Below are positions 8,599-17,511 of a stretch of 64,000 nt of DNA, in pieces. Numbering within the stretch: position 1 is the first letter of the stretch; every line of letters starts with the position of its first letter. Origin of the DNA: Pseudomonadota bacterium. GTDB lineage: Bacteria > Chloroflexota > UBA6077 > JAJPHF01. A program made the translations under genes and the position numbers. The stretch lies in contig JAJPHF010000168.1 of NCBI GenBank assembly GCA_021325365.1, positions 1-64,000 of the forward strand, given 5' to 3'. The notes beneath the pieces are model-generated. The model was not told where the DNA came from. It worked only from the letters and a program-made list of their open reading frames with translations, and searched no databases.

Positions 8599-9282
8599 CT
8601 AGCGCGTGACCCCCACGGGCTCCGCTTGCGGCGTCGTGACCCGCTCCAGGTAGGCGATCACGTCGTCGAGCGGCAGCACGTCGCCGTACTTCTGATGGAT
8701 GTCGAACAGGTTGATCTTGTGAGGCAGCACGCCGCGGTCGGCGACGCACTCCTCGGGCACGACGACGATGTAATTGTAGGAGAAGGCGTCGACGACGGTG
8801 GCGCGCACGCAGCCGCTGGTCACCATGCCGGTGACGATGAGGGTGTCGACGCCGTGGAAGGTGAGCAGGCTGGCCAGCTCGGTGCCAAAGAAGCCGCTCG
8901 GGTAGCGCTTGGTGAGGACCGACTCGTCGGGCCGCGGGGCGATCGGCGGCACGATCTGGTGCTTCTCGGGCAGGTCTTCGCGGGCGGCGGCGCCGGCGCT
9001 CTTCCAGCGGCCGCGCTCGGCGCGGTTGGCGGCGGGCTTGCCGGTAGTGTAGATGACGGGCACGCCGCGGGGCCGGGCCACGTCGAGCAGGCGGCGGATA
9101 GCGTCGGCGCACGGCCAGCCGGTGAGGCCCCAGCCGGTGGGGAAGCGGTCGTCGACGAAGGCGTAGCTCATGTCGATGACGACGATGCCGGGGCGGGCGC
9201 CTAGCTCGCGCGGCGTGTCCCAGCCGGCCTTGCGGTAGCCCTCCAGGTCGGCGGCGGTGAACAGGTCGTCCCAGGCTGCCAT
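8599..9282 (-). CDS. isochorismatase-family cysteine hydrolase
   Basis: About 227 residues from the ATG at 9282, behind GGGAGGCAGC. The catalytic triad pattern of the isochorismatase/N-carbamoylsarcosine amidase family is visible: Asp in IVVIDMSYAFVDD, Lys in VLTKRYPSGF and the nucleophile Cys158 in VTSGCVRATVVDA. Such enzymes hydrolyse amides or enol ethers of small acids, for example nicotinamide, carbamoylsarcosine or maleamate. The final 45 residues (FDIHQKYGDVLPLDDVIAYL) are typical of the carbamoylsarcosine-amidase-like branch. The gene is divergent from the VOC gene at 9568. Confidence 0.88.
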   Translation of the reverse strand: MAAWDDLFTAADLEGYRKAGWDTPRELGARPGIVVIDMSYAFVDDRFPTGWGLTGWPCADAIRRLLDVARPRGVPVIYTTGKPAANRAERGRWKSAGAAAREDLPEKHQIVPPIAPRPDESVLTKRYPSGFFGTELASLLTFHGVDTLIVTGMVTSGCVRATVVDAFSYNYIVVVPEECVADRGVLPHKINLFDIHQKYGDVLPLDDVIAYLERVTTPQAEPVGVTR

Positions 9283-9567
9283 GCTGCCTCCCTCTCCTGC
9301 CGCGGTCGCCGCCTGGCGGCCAGCAGGGCGCTGGCCCGCGCGCCGCGGTGGTGGTTGCATGATACGCGATGCGCGGGCGCGGGCGTTGGGCGGCGGGGCA
9401 GCGCGCGCGCCCGCGGCGGTTGGGCGCGGCGGCCCGGGGAGCGGCGGGGCGCGAGTGTACGGTCCCGCGTGCGGTGTGCTATCGTGCAAGGAGCAGGCGC
9501 GCGGCGGCTGGGCCGCGGGCGCGCGACGGGAGGGGTACGGCGGCGCGGCGCGCCGGGCTGGGCGGGT

Positions 9568-9972
9568 ATGGACGTGTTGCAGATGCGCGTGATCATCCGA
9601 GTCCGCGACGTCGAGAGCGCCGTGCGCTTCTACCGCGACGCGCTGGGGCTGCGGGTGACGGAGCGGTGGGCCCGGCCAGGCCCGGGCGCGATCTTCGACA
9701 CCGGCCGCGGCCAGATCCAGGTATACGCGAGCCAGAATGGCGCGGAGGAGCCGCCGCTGCCGCCGCCGACGATCCTGCTGGTGACGCCCGACGCCGACGT
9801 GGAGCACGCGCGGCTGGCGTCGGTGGGCGTGCAGGCGCTGTGGGGCCCCGCCACGACGGCCTGGGGAACACGCCAGTTCGCCGTCCAGGACCCCGACGGG
9901 ACGACCGTGGTCTTCTGCTCGGCGGCGATGCCGGCCGCGCCGGCCGCCGACGCCTCGCGCGCCACTTCGTAG
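9568..9972 (+). CDS. VOC-superfamily protein (glyoxalase/dioxygenase fold)
   Basis: About 134 residues: a single vicinal-oxygen-chelate domain. It starts RVIIRVRDVESAVRFYRDALGL and ends with FAVQDPDGTTVVF, both hallmarks of the glyoxalase/bleomycin-resistance fold. The usual metal-ligand positions are only partly filled, so the activity could be lyase, dioxygenase or simple ligand binding. A TGCTATCGT extended -10-like element lies at 9477-9485 on the plus strand, ahead of the ATG at 9568. Confidence 0.8.
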   Translation: MDVLQMRVIIRVRDVESAVRFYRDALGLRVTERWARPGPGAIFDTGRGQIQVYASQNGAEEPPLPPPTILLVTPDADVEHARLASVGVQALWGPATTAWGTRQFAVQDPDGTTVVFCSAAMPAAPAADASRATS

Positions 9973-10286
9973 CGCGGTCTGGACCTACCCCCCGGCTGAC
10001 CTACCCCCCCCGGCTGACCTACCCCCCCGGCCCCCCTCCCGATGCGGGAAGGGGGAGAGGATGGGGAGACCCCTATCCCCCCGACCCCCTTCTCCCCGCG
10101 GAGGGGAAGGGGGAGAGGACGGGTGCCCTGGCCCCCAATCCTGGGGGGAGCGGGGCGAGGCGCCGCTCGCTCTCCGATGCCGTAAGGGGGCTGGCCCCGC
10201 CTCCATTGGGGTGGGGTAGGCGCGCGGCGGGGCGCCCGGGCGTAGGCCCGGGCGCCCCGGTGGGGAATGGGGGCGCGGGAGGCGAG
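9973..10286. repeat. intergenic G/C-tract repeats, family R4
   Basis: There is no gene. A CGGCTGACCTACCCCCC unit is repeated in tandem near 9995-10028. It is followed by a hairpin motif, CCCTCCCGATGCGGGAAGGG, at about 10035-10054, and by further runs of C5-7 and G5-7. The CCCTCCCGATGCGGGAAGGG motif recurs at about 55207-55226. The block lies between the VOC stop and the surface-protein stop (convergent genes), so transcription termination is a plausible job. Confidence 0.6.
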
Positions 10287-12560
10287 TTAGGCGTGCGGCG
10301 GGCGCCGGCGGAGCGCGGCGCGGGCGGTGAGGCCGGCGAGGCCGACGGCGAGGAGGACGAGGGTGTCCGCCTCGGGGATGACGGGCACGTCGGGGTAGAC
10401 GGGGGCGGCGCCGGGGGCCATGCCAGGCGCGGCGCCGACCGGGCGCGCGGGGGGCGGCGGGAGCAGCGCGGGCGGGGCGAGGGGCGGCGGGGCCAGGGGC
10501 AGCGCGGCGGCGGGGAGCGGCGCGGGGCCGACCGGGGCGGGCGGCACGGGCGGCAGCAGCGGCGGCACCGTGCTGGGCGCGCCCACCTGGCCGGGTACGG
10601 CGGCCGTAATGTTCCCGACCGCGGTGAGGCCCGGGCCGAAGACGACGGTGACCGTCGAGCCTTGCAGCGCGTTGCCGGCGGTGACGCCGGTGCAGCTTAC
10701 CGTCGTGCCGCCAGCGACGACCGGCGCGCAGGCGAAGCCCTCCTGGCCCACGGTGGTCGAGAAGACGGCGAACGGCAGGGTGCCGGCCGCCACGCCGGCG
10801 GGCACGGTGGCGGTGAGCGTCCAGCGCATGCTGGCGGCGACGACGCCGCTGCCGCTGGTCTGGCCGCTGGCGGTGCAGGCGGTGCCGGGGAGGACGGCGC
10901 ACGGCGGCCCGCCCTGGCCGCTGGCGGGGGTCTGGGCGATCGCTTGCTGGAGGGTCAGGCTGCCGTTGGGCGGGGCGGTGGCCCCTGTGATGGTCGCCTG
11001 GACGGTGGCGCAGCTCGTGTAGCTCGCAGCGCCGTACCCGGTGCCATAGGGGGACGTGCCGCCGAAGCAGGCGACGTTGGCCATGGTGTCGGCGCCGGCC
11101 GGGGCGTCGGACTTGAGGTGGGCGACGAGGCCGATGGTGGCGGTGCCGGCGCTCACGGTTGGCGTGCAGTCGAGGGTGGTGGCGTCGGCGGCGACGCCGG
11201 CGGGCCGGTTGGCGGGTGTGGCGACGATGACGCAGGAGGCGCCGGAGACGTCGCTGAGATTCACCGTGAAGTTGGGGCTGAGGAAGTCGGTGATGGTGGC
11301 CGGGTAGGTGGTGGGAGGGGTGCCGTAAGGGTAGACGCCGTAGCCGGCGGGCGGCGGCACGTTGGCGGTGACCTGGAAGGCGACCGTGCTGCCGGCGGGG
11401 ACGGTGGCGTTGGTGTTGCTGGGCGACGGCGGACTGCCGTTCACAGCGGTGATGACGTTGCGAAGGCTGGGCGTGGGCGTGGGGGTCGGCGCCCGCGTGA
11501 CGTTCAGGCTCGCGGTGGCGCAGGGTGTGCCGGCCAGCGGATAGCCTCCGTAGGGGGCGCCCTGCAAGATACAGGCGGTGTTCGCGTTCGCGTCCGTGCC
11601 GAACGGCGTGCTGGCGTTCACCGTGGCGTCGAAGGTGAACGAGGGGGAGCCGTAGCCCGGGTAGCCGTAGGTCACGGGGAGAGTGCAGTTGAAGGCGGTC
11701 GCGCTGGCGGGCACGCCACTGGGCGGCGTGACCGGCGTCGTGGCCTGGGCACAGATGGATGGCGACGCGCTAACGAACGTGTAGTTCGGCCCCAGGAAGT
11801 CGGTTACCGTGATGGTGCCCGAGCCACCGGAGACGAGCACGCTGAAGGTTACGCGATCGCCGGGACTGACGTTGGTGGTGGTCCCGAGGCCGTAGCCGTA
11901 GCCCGCCGTGGGGACGCCGTTCACGGCGCTGACGTACTTCTGGATACTGACGGGGGGCACAGTCGACACGGTGAAGAGAATGTTGGTCGCGTTGCTGAAC
12001 GCCACGCCGTTCGAGAGAGTCCCGGCTACCGTGATAGGGTCCGTCACGGTCTGCGGCGCGGAGGCGGTGGGGATCAGGACGATGGTGACGGTCGCGGTCA
12101 CGTAAGGGGCGAGCGTGCCGATCGTGCAGGTGACCGTGCCGGTAGCACCGACGGTGGGAGTGGCGCAGGAGCCCTGTGTGGACGTCGCCGAGACGAAGGT
12201 CGTGCCGAACGGCAGGACGTCGGTAATGGTCACGTTGGTTTCAGTGCCGCCGGAAATGTTGGTGATCGGGATGGTCTTCGTGACCTGCGAGCCGACCTGG
12301 ACGTTCGCGTTGGGGCTGGCGCCCAGCCCGCCGCCGAACGAGATGCCCTGGGACGTGGCCTGGGCCAGTAGGCTGGCCCGGCTGAAGCCGAAGTGGTGGC
12401 TGGGGACGGCGGCGGGCGCGTCGGCGGCGGGCGCCGGGGCGGGCGCGGCCGGGACGGCGGCGTAGGCTTCGCCGCCGGCCAGCAGCCCGCTCAAGGGGGT
12501 CAGGAGCGCCAGGGCGAGGAGCGCGAGGAGCGCCGATTGCCAGGGGGTCTGCCGGTACAT
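10287..12560 (-). CDS. large secreted DUF11-type surface protein with PEP-CTERM-like tail
   Basis: About 757 residues from the ATG at 12560, preceded by GGAGGGAGGCAACTCG. The N-terminus has a signal peptide (SALLALLALALLTPLSGLLA...AYA). Several DUF11-type immunoglobulin-like repeats follow, recognisable as ...ITNISGGTETNVTITDVLPFG, VTVTDFLGPNYTF and similar strands, with many Thr, Val and Gly residues and few Lys. A Pro/Ala-rich stretch precedes the C-terminus. There, IPEADTLVLLAVGLAGL and a terminal RRR cluster form a tripartite sorting-type signal resembling PEP-CTERM. The protein is probably exported and anchored or processed at the surface. It is divergent from the diguanylate cyclase gene. 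Confidence 0.8.
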   Translation of the reverse strand: MYRQTPWQSALLALLALALLTPLSGLLAGGEAYAAVPAAPAPAPAADAPAAVPSHHFGFSRASLLAQATSQGISFGGGLGASPNANVQVGSQVTKTIPITNISGGTETNVTITDVLPFGTTFVSATSTQGSCATPTVGATGTVTCTIGTLAPYVTATVTIVLIPTASAPQTVTDPITVAGTLSNGVAFSNATNILFTVSTVPPVSIQKYVSAVNGVPTAGYGYGLGTTTNVSPGDRVTFSVLVSGGSGTITVTDFLGPNYTFVSASPSICAQATTPVTPPSGVPASATAFNCTLPVTYGYPGYGSPSFTFDATVNASTPFGTDANANTACILQGAPYGGYPLAGTPCATASLNVTRAPTPTPTPSLRNVITAVNGSPPSPSNTNATVPAGSTVAFQVTANVPPPAGYGVYPYGTPPTTYPATITDFLSPNFTVNLSDVSGASCVIVATPANRPAGVAADATTLDCTPTVSAGTATIGLVAHLKSDAPAGADTMANVACFGGTSPYGTGYGAASYTSCATVQATITGATAPPNGSLTLQQAIAQTPASGQGGPPCAVLPGTACTASGQTSGSGVVAASMRWTLTATVPAGVAAGTLPFAVFSTTVGQEGFACAPVVAGGTTVSCTGVTAGNALQGSTVTVVFGPGLTAVGNITAAVPGQVGAPSTVPPLLPPVPPAPVGPAPLPAAALPLAPPPLAPPALLPPPPARPVGAAPGMAPGAAPVYPDVPVIPEADTLVLLAVGLAGLTARAALRRRPPHA

Positions 12561-13107
12561 CGAGTTGCCTCCCTCCACTGCGAAATGGGATTGATGCGCA
12601 GCGTCCGCTGGGGCCGCGTGGGCGCGCGTGAGCGAGTCCGACGAATGCGTGCGGGGCGGGGCGGCGAGCGCCCGCGCGGGGGACTGGGCCCGGCGTGCGC
12701 CGGGCCGGACGGGCGCCGCGCGTCGGTGGGCGCGGGTGGGGCCGGTGGCGGCGCGCGGGACGCGGCGCGCGCGGCACCGCCCGGCGAGTTTGGCATGCGC
12801 CACGCGTGGCGTGACGAACGCGGGCCGGGCGCGCGCGCCGTGGGTAGGGCCGGGGCCACGGCGGCCTGCTTTCTCGTCCGGCAAGAGGGGGGGGCCGCCG
12901 GACGGGGCGCCGATTACGCTGCGCGTTACGTTACAGGAACGAAGCGGGCGGCGCAAGCGCGGAAGGCGGCCGAGCGGCCGGGCGGCGACGGGTTGGGGGC
13001 ACGCGGCGGGCTGGCGGGCCGGGACGGTGAAATGTTTTGATGGCTCGGCCGATGATCCTTGCAAGGCGGCTCGCGCCTGCTGGGCGCGCACTTGCGAGGA
13101 GACTGCC
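12561..13107. other. divergent intergenic region, no gene
   Basis: The region separates the surface-protein gene (minus) from the diguanylate cyclase gene (plus), so both promoters should lie here. I see a small palindrome CCTTGCAAGG at 13057-13066 and a GTTACGTTAC stretch near 12926, but no convincing -35/-10 pair. I found no match to the conserved core of a c-di-GMP riboswitch. Confidence 0.4.
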
Positions 13108-15408
13108 ATGTGGCGGGACACTGGCACGGAGCGGGGGCACGGCGCACTGGAGGCGGTGGGAAGCAGCGGGGGGGCCACGCGGGAGTGGACGCCTGGCAGC
13201 GGCCGCGCTGGCCGGACGACCGCGCCGGGCGTCGTCTGGGGGCTGCGGGCCCGCCTGATCGCGGTGGTGGTGCTGGCGGCGCTGCTCGCCGGCGGGCTGG
13301 TGAGCACGCTCGCGGTGGGAGCGAGCCGCGCAGGGTTGCAGGCGGAGATCCGCGGCAGCACGCTGGCGGAGGCGGAGGCGATCGCGCAGCTCGCCTACCG
13401 GTACATGGACGCCGCCGAGAGCGCGTTGCGGGACCTGGCCGCTAGCCCCAGCCTGGAGGCGGCGGTCCTCGCGGGCGCGCCGGAGCAGGCGGCGCCCCAG
13501 CTCGAAGCGTTCTTGCGGCGCCACCCGGCCTTCGACAACGTCGTCATCTACGACGCGCAAGGCGTTGGGCGCGTGGGGGGCAACCCCGACTGGCAGCGGG
13601 CGGGCGAGTCGAATGCCGACCGCGACTGGTTCCAGCAGGTGACCGCCACGGGCGAGCCGTACCTGGGCATCCCCCTGCTGACGCGTGGCACCCGGCAGCA
13701 GATCGTGACGTATGCCGTCCCGATCCGCGACGCGGGTGGCAGCGTGCGCGGGGTGCTGGTGGGCGGGGTGAAGCTGGGCGACCTGGCCAAGGCGATGTTC
13801 GACATCGAGGCGGGGATCGGCACGCGCACGAGCCTGCACGACCGGCGGGAGGGCGGGATCATTATTGCTCACGTCGACCCCGCGCGGATCCTCACGCCGA
13901 TCTCGGGCCGCAACGAGGCGGTGCGGCGCGAGCTGGCGGGCGAGCGGGGCACCCTGGAGACGGCCAACAGCACGGGGCAGATGACGCTGTCGGCGTTCGC
14001 GCCGGTGCCGAACCTGCCGTGGGCGGTGCTCATTCAGTATCCGACCGAGGTGGCGTTCGCGTCGGTGGACGGGCTGGTGCGGCACGTGCTGATCGCGTTG
14101 CTGCTGGCGGTGGTGCTGGCGACGGCGGTCGGCGCGGCCCTGGCCGTGCAGATCACGCGCCCGGTGCGTCGCCTCCACGACGCGGCGATCCAGATCGCGG
14201 CGGGCGACCTGACGCGCCGGGTCAACGTCACGGGGCGCGACGAGATCGGCGCGCTGGGCCGGGCGTTCGACCAGATGGCCGAGGCGCTGCTGCTGCAGAC
14301 GCGGCAGATCCAGGCGGGCGCGCAGCAGCTAGAGACGCTGAACCAGCTGGGCGAGTGGCTGCAAGCGTGTACGACAGTGGACGAGGCGCACGCGGTGATC
14401 GCGCGTCTGGTAGGCGAGCTGTTCCCGGGCATGGCGGGCAGCGTGGGCGTGATCAGCGCCTCGCGCAACCTGGTCGAGGTGGTCGCCACGTGGGGCCCGG
14501 TCCCCGCGGGCGAGGAGGGGATCTTCGCGCCGGACGAGTGCTGGGCGCTGCGCCGCGGCCAGCCGCACGTCGTCGAGGACGCGCATCACGACCTCGTCTG
14601 CCCACACTTGCAGCGGGCCGCGCCGGCCGCCTCCGTGTGCATTCCGCTGGTGGCCCACGGCGAGACGACCGGCCTGCTGCACCTCGCGCGGGCGGCGGGC
14701 CGCGACGCCGCGCCGTCGACGGCTAGCATGCAGCGCCTCGCCACGCAGGTGGCCGAGCAGCTCGCGCTGGCGCTGTCGAACCTGGCGCTGCGCGAGCGGC
14801 TGCGCAACCAGTCGATCCGCGACCCGCTGACGGGCTTGTTCAACCGCCGCTACCTGGAGGAGACGCTGGAGCGGGAGCTGGCGCGGGCGGAGCGCTCGCA
14901 CCATCCGATGGGCGTCATCATGATCGACGTGGACCACTTCAAGCAGTTCAACGACAGCTTCGGCCACAACGCGGGCGACGCGCTGCTGCGGGAGTTCGGC
15001 GGGCTGCTGCGCAAGCACGTGCGAGGCAGCGACATCGCCTGCCGCTACGGCGGCGAGGAGTTCGCGGTGATCCTGCCGGACGCGACGCTGGAGGACACCG
15101 TGCGGCGGGCCGAGGAGCTGCGCGCGGCGATGGCCCACCTGCAGGTGGCCGACCAGGACCAGGCGCTGGGGCAGATCACGATCTCGGCGGGGGTGGCGGC
15201 GCTGCCGCAGCACGGCGCGGACGGTCCGCGGCTGCTGCGCGCCGCCGACCGCGCGCTGTACGCGGCGAAGAGCGCCGGCCGCAACCGCGTGCAGGTGGCG
15301 GACGGCTCGCAGGCGGAGACGCAGGAGCTGCCGGAAGCGGCGGGCGCGGGGCTGGGGGCGCGGCTCGGGCACAATGGCCACCGGGGCGAGCCGGGCCACC
15401 CCGCGTAG
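13108..15408 (+). CDS. membrane diguanylate cyclase: Cache-HAMP-GAF-GGDEF
   Basis: About 766 residues; the ATG at 13108 has GCGAGGAGACTGCC upstream. Order: membrane helix at about 50-70; extracytoplasmic Cache-type sensor at about 75-315 (YDAQGVGRVGGNPDW...DRDWFQQ); second helix at about 325-348; HAMP at about 349-400; GAF at about 415-560; GGDEF domain from DPLTGLFNRRYLEE (about 571). The active-site motif is GGEEF at 648-652, and an inhibitory-site motif RGSD lies at 639-642, exactly five residues before it. It should therefore make cyclic di-GMP from GTP in response to an external ligand, with product feedback. The C-terminal tail is non-conserved. The divergent surface-protein gene suggests a possible link to surface properties. 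Confidence 0.92.
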   Translation: MWRDTGTERGHGALEAVGSSGGATREWTPGSGRAGRTTAPGVVWGLRARLIAVVVLAALLAGGLVSTLAVGASRAGLQAEIRGSTLAEAEAIAQLAYRYMDAAESALRDLAASPSLEAAVLAGAPEQAAPQLEAFLRRHPAFDNVVIYDAQGVGRVGGNPDWQRAGESNADRDWFQQVTATGEPYLGIPLLTRGTRQQIVTYAVPIRDAGGSVRGVLVGGVKLGDLAKAMFDIEAGIGTRTSLHDRREGGIIIAHVDPARILTPISGRNEAVRRELAGERGTLETANSTGQMTLSAFAPVPNLPWAVLIQYPTEVAFASVDGLVRHVLIALLLAVVLATAVGAALAVQITRPVRRLHDAAIQIAAGDLTRRVNVTGRDEIGALGRAFDQMAEALLLQTRQIQAGAQQLETLNQLGEWLQACTTVDEAHAVIARLVGELFPGMAGSVGVISASRNLVEVVATWGPVPAGEEGIFAPDECWALRRGQPHVVEDAHHDLVCPHLQRAAPAASVCIPLVAHGETTGLLHLARAAGRDAAPSTASMQRLATQVAEQLALALSNLALRERLRNQSIRDPLTGLFNRRYLEETLERELARAERSHHPMGVIMIDVDHFKQFNDSFGHNAGDALLREFGGLLRKHVRGSDIACRYGGEEFAVILPDATLEDTVRRAEELRAAMAHLQVADQDQALGQITISAGVAALPQHGADGPRLLRAADRALYAAKSAGRNRVQVADGSQAETQELPEAAGAGLGARLGHNGHRGEPGHPA

Positions 15409-15438
15409 GCGGCCGGCCCTCGGCCGCGGGGCCGGGGC

Positions 15439-15444
15439 TATAAT
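15439..15444 (+). promoter_or_regulatory. -10 element (TATAAT) upstream of hyuB
   Basis: A consensus TATAAT lies 36 bases ahead of the ATG at 15481, in a GC-rich gap after the diguanylate cyclase stop. No -35 element is recognisable at the right distance. Confidence 0.45.
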
Positions 15445-15480
15445 GCGGGGCACGCGCAGCGCGGTGGGCCGAGGTGGGCG

Positions 15481-17430
15481 ATGCCCCAGGTGGACGCGAT
15501 CACGCTCCAGGTCGTCGCGGCGACGCTGTCGGGCATCGTCCGCGAGATGCAGAACAGCCTCTACCGGACCGGCTACTCGACGATCATCCGCGAGTCGCAC
15601 GACGCGAGCTGCGCCATCCTGGACGCGGCGGGGCGGCTGGTGGGCCAGCACGTCGTGCTGCCGCTGCACATGGGCGCGTTCCCGGCCTGCGCCGAGGCGC
15701 TGCTCGCCCGCATCCCCGCGGCCGAGATGGCGCCGGGCGACGCCTACATCATGAACCACCCCTACTACGGCGGCAGCCCCCACGCCTCGGACATGGCGGT
15801 GCTGAGCCCCGTGTTCTACGAGGGGCGGCTGGTGGCGTTCTGCTGCAGCATGGCGCACAAGCCGGACATCGGGGGGACGGTGCCGGGCAGCGGGGCGGGC
15901 GACGCGCGGGAGCTGTTCCACGAGGGGCTGCAGGTGCCGCCCGTGCGGTATGTCGACGGCAGAGGGGGGACGCCCCCCCGGCCCCCCGGTCCTGGGGAGA
16001 GAGGAAAGGGAGGAGATGTGGGGGGACACCCCCCAATCCCCCCGGCAGGGGAGCGCCCCTGCACCCCCGAAGAGAGGAGAGAGCAGCCCTCGGCAGGGGC
16101 GCGCCCCTGGACCCCCGGAGATGAGAGGAGAGGGCAGCCCTCGGCAGGGGAGCGCCCCCGCGCCCCCGGGGAGAGGATGGGGAGCGGCGCCCCGGCGGGG
16201 GAGCGCCCCCGCGCCCCCGGGGAGGGGGTGGCCCCCGTGCCGTCGCGGGCGGTGGAGGCGATCCTGCGGGCGAACAGCCGCACGCCGGAGCTGGTGGTGG
16301 GCGACCTGCGGGGGCAGGTGGGGTGCAACCGGGTGGGCGAGCGGCGGCTGCTGGAGCTGTTCGCGAAGTACGGCGCGGCGACGCTGGAGGCGGCCTGGGC
16401 GACGCTGTTCGCCAAGACCGAGGAGCGGGTGCGGGCGGCGATCGCCACCTGGCCGGATGGGGAGTACCGCGCCGAGGCGACGACCGACAACGACGGGGTC
16501 GACCTGGACCGGCCGCTGACCGTGCGCGTGCGGGTCGAGAAGCGCGGCGACCGCATCTGCTTCGACTTTCGGGAGAGCGACGACCAGGCGCGCGGGCCGG
16601 CGAACATCCGGCCGCCGCTGGTGCGGGCGTGCTGCTACTACGCGCTGATCGGGCTGATCGACCCGCGGCTGCCGCCGAACTACGGGCTGGTGCGGGCGGT
16701 CGAGACGCGGTTCCGGGAAGGCTCGTTCCTGGACCCGCGCTGGCCGGCCGCGGTGAACAGCTACATGCCGACAGCGCAGGTGGTGACGGAGGCGATCCTG
16801 GCGGCGCTGGGGCAGATGCTGCCGGCGTGGCAGGTGGCGTCGAGCGGCGGGACCGGCGCGCTGGTCATCGGCGGGCCGCGCGCGGACGGGGCGGGCGCGT
16901 ACGTCCACTACGAGATCTACGGCTCGGCGAGCGGCGCGCGGCCGGACCGCGACGGCACCTCGGGCCTGTCGGTGCATCTGGGGAACAGCCAGATCACACC
17001 GATCGAGATCCTGGAGAGCGAGTTTCCGGTGCGGCTGCGCGAGTTCGCGCTGCGGCCGGACTCGGGCGGCGCGGGGCGCTTCCGGGGCGGGCTGGGGTAC
17101 CGACGGGTGTACGAGGTGCTGGGCGAGAGCGCGCGGCTGTCGCTGCGCCTGGACCGGCACGTGGTGCCGGCGCGCGGGGTGGCGGGCGGGCTAGACGGGG
17201 CGCCGGGCGGCGTCGTACTGGAGCGCGCGGGCGAGGCGCCGCGGGCGCTGCCGTCGCGGCTCGGGGGGCTAGCGCTCCAGCGGGGCGACGTGCTGCGGGT
17301 GGACCGTCCGGGCGGCGGTGGCTACGGCGACCCGCGCACGCGCGACCCGGCGCGGGTGCAGGCCGACCTGGCCGACGGCTACGTGAGCCCGGGCGCGGCG
17401 GCCGAGGTGTACGGGGCGACGGGCGGCTAG
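15481..17430 (+). CDS. hyuB: N-methylhydantoinase B/oxoprolinase HyuB-like subunit with repeat-derived insertion
   Basis: About 649 residues; ATG at 15481 behind GAGGTGGGCG. Residues 1-160 are classic HyuB (IVREMQNSLYRTGYSTIIRESHDASCAILDAAG..., MNHPYYGGSPHASDM). The domain resumes at about residue 257 (AVEAILRANSRTPELVVGDLRGQ) and runs to the end. Residues 161-256 are a Pro/Gly/Arg/Glu-rich low-complexity block encoded by repeat DNA also found between genes (23288-23539). HyuB normally pairs with HyuA for ATP-dependent opening of hydantoins or 5-oxoproline. No hyuA is present in the window, so the partner is elsewhere or missing. Whether the insertion is tolerated is unknown. Confidence 0.85.
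   Translation: MPQVDAITLQVVAATLSGIVREMQNSLYRTGYSTIIRESHDASCAILDAAGRLVGQHVVLPLHMGAFPACAEALLARIPAAEMAPGDAYIMNHPYYGGSPHASDMAVLSPVFYEGRLVAFCCSMAHKPDIGGTVPGSGAGDARELFHEGLQVPPVRYVDGRGGTPPRPPGPGERGKGGDVGGHPPIPPAGERPCTPEERREQPSAGARPWTPGDERRGQPSAGERPRAPGERMGSGAPAGERPRAPGEGVAPVPSRAVEAILRANSRTPELVVGDLRGQVGCNRVGERRLLELFAKYGAATLEAAWATLFAKTEERVRAAIATWPDGEYRAEATTDNDGVDLDRPLTVRVRVEKRGDRICFDFRESDDQARGPANIRPPLVRACCYYALIGLIDPRLPPNYGLVRAVETRFREGSFLDPRWPAAVNSYMPTAQVVTEAILAALGQMLPAWQVASSGGTGALVIGGPRADGAGAYVHYEIYGSASGARPDRDGTSGLSVHLGNSQITPIEILESEFPVRLREFALRPDSGGAGRFRGGLGYRRVYEVLGESARLSLRLDRHVVPARGVAGGLDGAPGGVVLERAGEAPRALPSRLGGLALQRGDVLRVDRPGGGGYGDPRTRDPARVQADLADGYVSPGAAAEVYGATGG
15961..16248 (+). repeat. intergenic-type repeat block inside hyuB, family R5
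   Basis: Four imperfect units of about 48-50 bases are built on GGCAGGGG[AC]GCGCCCC followed by ACCCCCGG and a purine-rich AGAGGAGAG spacer; a more degenerate unit precedes them. The same kind of units make up 23288-23539 between genes. The length (288 bases) and phase keep the hyuB frame open. Confidence 0.75.
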
Positions 17431-17511
17431 ACGGCCGGGTACCCGGCGTGATTGATGGCCCACGGCCGGCTACAATGCAGGCGACGTGGGGGAGCAAAGG
17501 GGAGTCAGCGC

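Noticed and set aside
9369..12371. A 1000-codon open frame on the plus strand
   Set aside because: Antisense to the DUF11 surface-protein gene, Gly/Arg-rich, no signal or domain; the minus-strand reading has a signal peptide and repeats.
12561..13107. Possible c-di-GMP riboswitch ahead of the surface-protein or diguanylate cyclase gene
   Set aside because: I could not find the conserved GEMM core or matching helices; only short palindromes are present.
16040..16240. Evenly spaced repeats inside hyuB looking like a CRISPR array
   Set aside because: Units are imperfect, there are no unique spacers, no cas genes, and the block is translated in frame. It belongs to the R5 intergenic repeat family.
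14329..17160. A 943-codon open frame on the minus strand
   Set aside because: It is the antisense of the diguanylate cyclase and hyuB genes. It is rich in Arg, Pro, Ala and His with no motif, and arises from GC-rich codon bias.
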